Program-made: the position numbers and the translations under genes
The notes under the pieces: generated by a model
Database searches by the model: none
The model's input: only the letters and a program-made list of their open reading frames with translations
Told to the model about the DNA's origin: nothing
From: Actinomycetota bacterium
GTDB lineage: Bacteria; Actinomycetota; Actinomycetes; Streptosporangiales; Streptosporangiaceae
Assembly (NCBI GenBank): GCA_003140115.1
Contig: PLIQ01000107.1
Coordinates: 1 to 7,808, forward strand
DNA: 7,808 bases
Reading direction: 5' to 3'
Part shown: in pieces, positions 6,651-7,808 of the stretch
Position numbering within the stretch: position 1 is the first letter of the stretch
Layout: each line of letters begins with the position of its first letter

Positions 6651-7388
6651 GTGGACGTTCGGGGGGTGGGGGTGTTGCGGCTTGGGCGGGGGTGCTTCGA
6701 GCCGGAGCAGCGCCTGGTGATGGCGATCGTGCCGGGGGCGGGCGGGGACCCGGCGGTGGCCATGGCCCGGGTGCACGAGGCGGTGGCTGAGGGTGCGGAC
6801 ATCGTCGAGGTGTTTGGTGTGGCGTTTGGCGGGGCGTTTGGCGGGGTGTTTGGCGAGCGGGAGGAGGTTAGGCGGGTGGTGCCGTTTGTCGCGGCGGTGC
6901 GGGACGCGTATCCGGAGCTGGTGATCGGGGTGGGTACCGGGCGGGTGGAGGTGGCTCGGGAGGCTTGTGCGGCGGGGGCCGACGTCTTGCTGCTTGGCTT
7001 GCTGCTTGGCGAGGTGCTGAGTGGGCAGCTGCTGGGCGTGGCGGGTGAGTTTGGCGCGGGCGTGGTCTGCTCGCTGGCTCTGGCGGCGCGGGCCGTGCGG
7101 GCGGGCGTGGAGCCCGAGCGGGTCGTGGTCGAGGCGGAGGACTCCCGGCAGGTGGCGGATCTGGTGGCTACGGGGTGGCCGGTGCTGGTTTCGCTACCGG
7201 CCGAGGACCTGGGTGAGGACGTGGCTGCGGACGTGGCCGGGGACCTGGCTCGGGCGGCGGTTTTGGGGTGGCTGGGGGCCCGGGTGTTCCGGGTTGGGCG
7301 GGTGCGTGAGACCCGGCAGGTGCTGAGCATGGTCTCGGCGATCCGTGGTGATATTCCGCCCGCGTATGCGATGCGGGGGCTGGCCTAG
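6651..7388 (+). CDS. FolP2-like dihydropteroate synthase homologue lacking catalytic motifs (probable pseudoenzyme)
   Basis: A 245-residue TIM-barrel protein resembling actinobacterial FolP2 (DHPS) at both ends: VLRLG...RLVMAIV (8-27), then HEAVAEGADIVEV (42-54), VRRVVPFV (73-80), REACAAGADV (103-112), EFGAGVVC (133-140), VADLVATGWPVLVSL (168-182), and at the end GARVFRVGRVRETRQVLSMV with PPAYAMRGLA. The DHPS motifs are gone. NxTPDSF is replaced by PGAGGD (28-33), the GG-loop by an FGxx repeat (55-70), and SVDT by GVGT. The ND motif becomes LLLGLLLG (113-120), the CAH loop and the DPxxxFxK segment are deleted, NKD becomes AED (184-186), and RVH becomes RVG. Relatives have about 280-300 residues. 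It cannot plausibly condense pterin with p-aminobenzoate. The frame is intact, coupled to the SDR, and starts at GTG 6651 with only GAGGG directly adjacent as a ribosome site. G-rich, T-tolerant codon use differs from its neighbours. Either a repurposed binding protein or a decaying gene. Confidence 0.75.
   Translation: MDVRGVGVLRLGRGCFEPEQRLVMAIVPGAGGDPAVAMARVHEAVAEGADIVEVFGVAFGGAFGGVFGEREEVRRVVPFVAAVRDAYPELVIGVGTGRVEVAREACAAGADVLLLGLLLGEVLSGQLLGVAGEFGAGVVCSLALAARAVRAGVEPERVVVEAEDSRQVADLVATGWPVLVSLPAEDLGEDVAADVAGDLARAAVLGWLGARVFRVGRVRETRQVLSMVSAIRGDIPPAYAMRGLA
6661..6692 (+). other. Potential G-quadruplex at the start of the DHPS-like gene
   Basis: Four G-runs on the coding strand: 6661-6666, 6668-6672, 6684-6686 and 6688-6692, with loops of 1, 11 and 1 bases. 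A three-tier quadruplex is possible in DNA or mRNA within the first 14 codons, where it could limit translation. The surrounding DNA is G-rich by nature, so chance is a real alternative. Confidence 0.35.
6813..6860. repeat. 12-base tandem array, four units, in the DHPS-like gene
   Basis: Four consecutive 12-base units each start with TTTGG (6813, 6825, 6837, 6849) and encode FGVA, FGGA, FGGV, FGER. It lies where FolP2 proteins have the GG-containing loop after strand 2. Confidence 0.88.
6987..7010. repeat. Perfect 12-base tandem duplication in the DHPS-like gene
   Basis: TTGCTGCTTGGC occurs twice without a mismatch (6987-6998, 6999-7010), giving LLLGLLLG at residues 113-120, the place of the DHPS motif that normally carries Asn-Asp. 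Confidence 0.92.
7203..7250. repeat. Degenerate 12-base array, four units, in the DHPS-like gene
   Basis: Four units beginning GAGGACCTG, GAGGACGTG, GCGGACGTG and GGGGACCTG encode EDLG, EDVA, ADVA, GDLA (residues 185-200). The array follows the position of the lost lysine motif. Units differ by 2-4 bases, so it is older or partly chance. Confidence 0.65.
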
Positions 7389-7413
7389 TCCTGCCGCCGC
7401 GTCCTGCCCGCGC
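7388..7413. repeat. 13-base tandem duplication at the DHPS-like stop
   Basis: GTCCTGCCGCCGC (7388-7400) is followed directly by GTCCTGCCCGCGC (7401-7413), with two mismatches. The first base is the G of the TAG stop. Confidence 0.7.
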
Positions 7414-7449
7414 GTTTTGGCTTCGCGTCTTACTGCTGGCCGCGAAATG

Positions 7450-7486
7450 CCCTATTGCACGATAATAAGAGGTACAATAAGGGTAT
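7450..7486 (+). promoter_or_regulatory. AT-rich candidate promoter with flanking inverted repeat
   Basis: An unusually AT-rich patch contains GATAAT (7461-7466) and TACAAT (7473-7478), both good -10 hexamers, and GGGTAT (7481-7486), the -10 of actinobacterial SigB/SigF stress promoters. No well-placed -35 or GTTT partner is seen for any of them. CCCTATTG (7450-7457) and CAATAAGGG (7475-7483) form an inverted repeat with one bulged base around the patch, a possible regulator site. Confidence 0.4.
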
Positions 7487-7489
7487 TGC

Positions 7490-7554
7490 TCCGGACCCAG
7501 GCAGCTGCAGCCGCGATATTTGCGCCAGCAGCCGCGGGACCGGATCTTTTTTTT
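7490..7554 (+). terminator. Rho-independent terminator (long hairpin plus T8)
   Basis: TCCGGACCC (7490-7498) pairs with GGGACCGGA (7536-7544) with one A-A mismatch. Inside it GCTGC (7504-7508) pairs with GCAGC (7528-7532), and CGC (7512-7514) with GCG (7522-7524). The stem is followed by TC and eight T residues (7547-7554), the longest T-run I noticed in the window. It would end transcription from the SDR/DHPS-like operon, or from the patch immediately upstream. Confidence 0.75.
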
Positions 7555-7613
7555 GCTCGTACACGGCACGGTGCAGGCAAGACGCCACAGCCAAAGGACA
7601 GTGAGAACCCCGG

Positions 7614-7623
7614 GAGAATTCTC
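7614..7623. promoter_or_regulatory. 10-base palindrome upstream of the GlsB-like gene
   Basis: GAGAATTCTC is a perfect palindrome about 75 bases before the start codon, flanked by GG and TCCCC. It could be an operator half or chance. Confidence 0.2.
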
Positions 7624-7695
7624 TCCCCGCCGCGATCTCCCCAGCACGACTGACCACCGCGTACGTCACCTAATCACTGACTTAAGGAGTCGGTT

Positions 7696-7808
7696 ATGGG
7701 CATCATCGCATGGATCGTTCTCGGCCTGGGCGCAGGTCTGCTCGCCAATATGCTGATCCCCGGCAGGAGATCACAGGGCCTCATTTTGACCTGCGTGATC
7801 GGGGTCCT
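7696..7808 (+). CDS. GlsB/YeaQ/YmgE-type stress membrane protein (partial, first 37 residues)
   Basis: Small integral membrane protein family associated with stress responses, also labelled transglycosylase-associated. The first membrane helix is visible (IIAWIVLGLGAGLLANMLI, 3-21), then the family turn PGRRSQG (22-28), then the start of the second helix (LILTCVIGV) as the window ends. Full-length members have about 80-90 residues and three helices. AAGGAG (7684-7689), 6 bases before the ATG, fixes the start. It lies downstream of a strong terminator, so it needs its own promoter or depends on read-through. The molecular role of the family is not settled. Confidence 0.85.
   Translation, partial: MGIIAWIVLGLGAGLLANMLIPGRRSQGLILTCVIGV

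Larger units (their letters stand above)
7389..7695. other. Intergenic region between the DHPS-like and GlsB-like genes
   Basis: These 307 bases hold, in order: a 13-base duplication, an AT-rich candidate promoter patch (7450-7486), a long hairpin with a T-run (7490-7554), and about 140 bases with a small palindrome before the ribosome site of the GlsB-like gene. No protein-coding gene is supported here. A weak promoter for the downstream gene could be CTGACC (7650-7655) with TAATCA (7671-7676), but the spacing of 15 is short. Confidence 0.6.

Noticed and set aside
5682..6776. 364-codon minus-strand frame across the second SDR
   Set aside because: Antisense shadow rich in His/Arg/Pro that crosses a divergent promoter region; no domain similarity.
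5936..6790. 284-codon frame overlapping the second SDR
   Set aside because: Gly/Arg-rich out-of-frame shadow; the strong AAGGAGG site serves the ATG at 5958.
7430..7756. Small frames on both strands in the intergenic region before the GlsB-like gene
   Set aside because: They run through the terminator hairpin and T-run, have no ribosome sites or recognisable motifs, and one overlaps the start of the GlsB-like gene in another frame.

Overview
The window is very GC-rich DNA with dense, mostly G/C-ending codons, GTG starts and good Shine-Dalgarno sites. Together with a FolP2-type relative, an Mcr-type acyl-CoA racemase and a GlsB/YeaQ-type membrane protein, this points to a high-GC actinomycete (Actinomycetota). 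The genus cannot be named from the sequence alone.

Layout. Position 1-830 (minus): 5' part of an aldehyde dehydrogenase gene, cut by the window edge. A 249-base divergent gap follows. Then come a two-module VOC (glyoxalase/dioxygenase-fold) protein (1080-1982, plus) and an enoyl-CoA hydratase (1996-2730, plus), 13 bases apart. An alpha-methylacyl-CoA racemase/family III CoA-transferase (2815-4014, minus) converges on the hydratase. It is divergent, across 76 bases, from an HSD10-like short-chain dehydrogenase (4091, plus). That dehydrogenase has apparently lost its normal stop and reads 107 codons further, antisense into a convergent DUF2993/LmeA-like gene (4856-5689, minus). After a 268-base divergent gap, a second SDR (5958-6647, plus) is followed 3 bases later by a dihydropteroate-synthase-like gene (6651-7388, plus). 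A 307-base intergenic stretch with an AT-rich patch and a strong hairpin-plus-T8 terminator leads to the start of a GlsB/YeaQ/YmgE-type small membrane protein (7696 to the edge).

How the genes fit together. The aldehyde dehydrogenase, hydratase, racemase and HSD10-like dehydrogenase fit a catabolic set for (methyl-)branched acyl-CoA thioesters: racemise the 2-methyl centre, hydrate the enoyl-CoA, oxidise the 3-hydroxyacyl-CoA, dispose of aldehydes. The VOC protein may act on an upstream or side substrate. This is inference from family membership; no substrate is readable from the sequence.

Most unusual points. (1) The DHPS-like protein keeps the FolP2 scaffold, including its beginning and end, but nearly every catalytic and ligand-binding motif is missing or replaced, several by perfect or near-perfect 12-base tandem arrays. 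(2) Short tandem duplications sit at most gene 3' ends and inside loops across the window. (3) The HSD10-like gene carries an apparent stop-loss extension antisense to its neighbour. (4) A candidate promoter directly precedes a strong terminator upstream of the GlsB-like gene, which could be a small RNA or attenuator.
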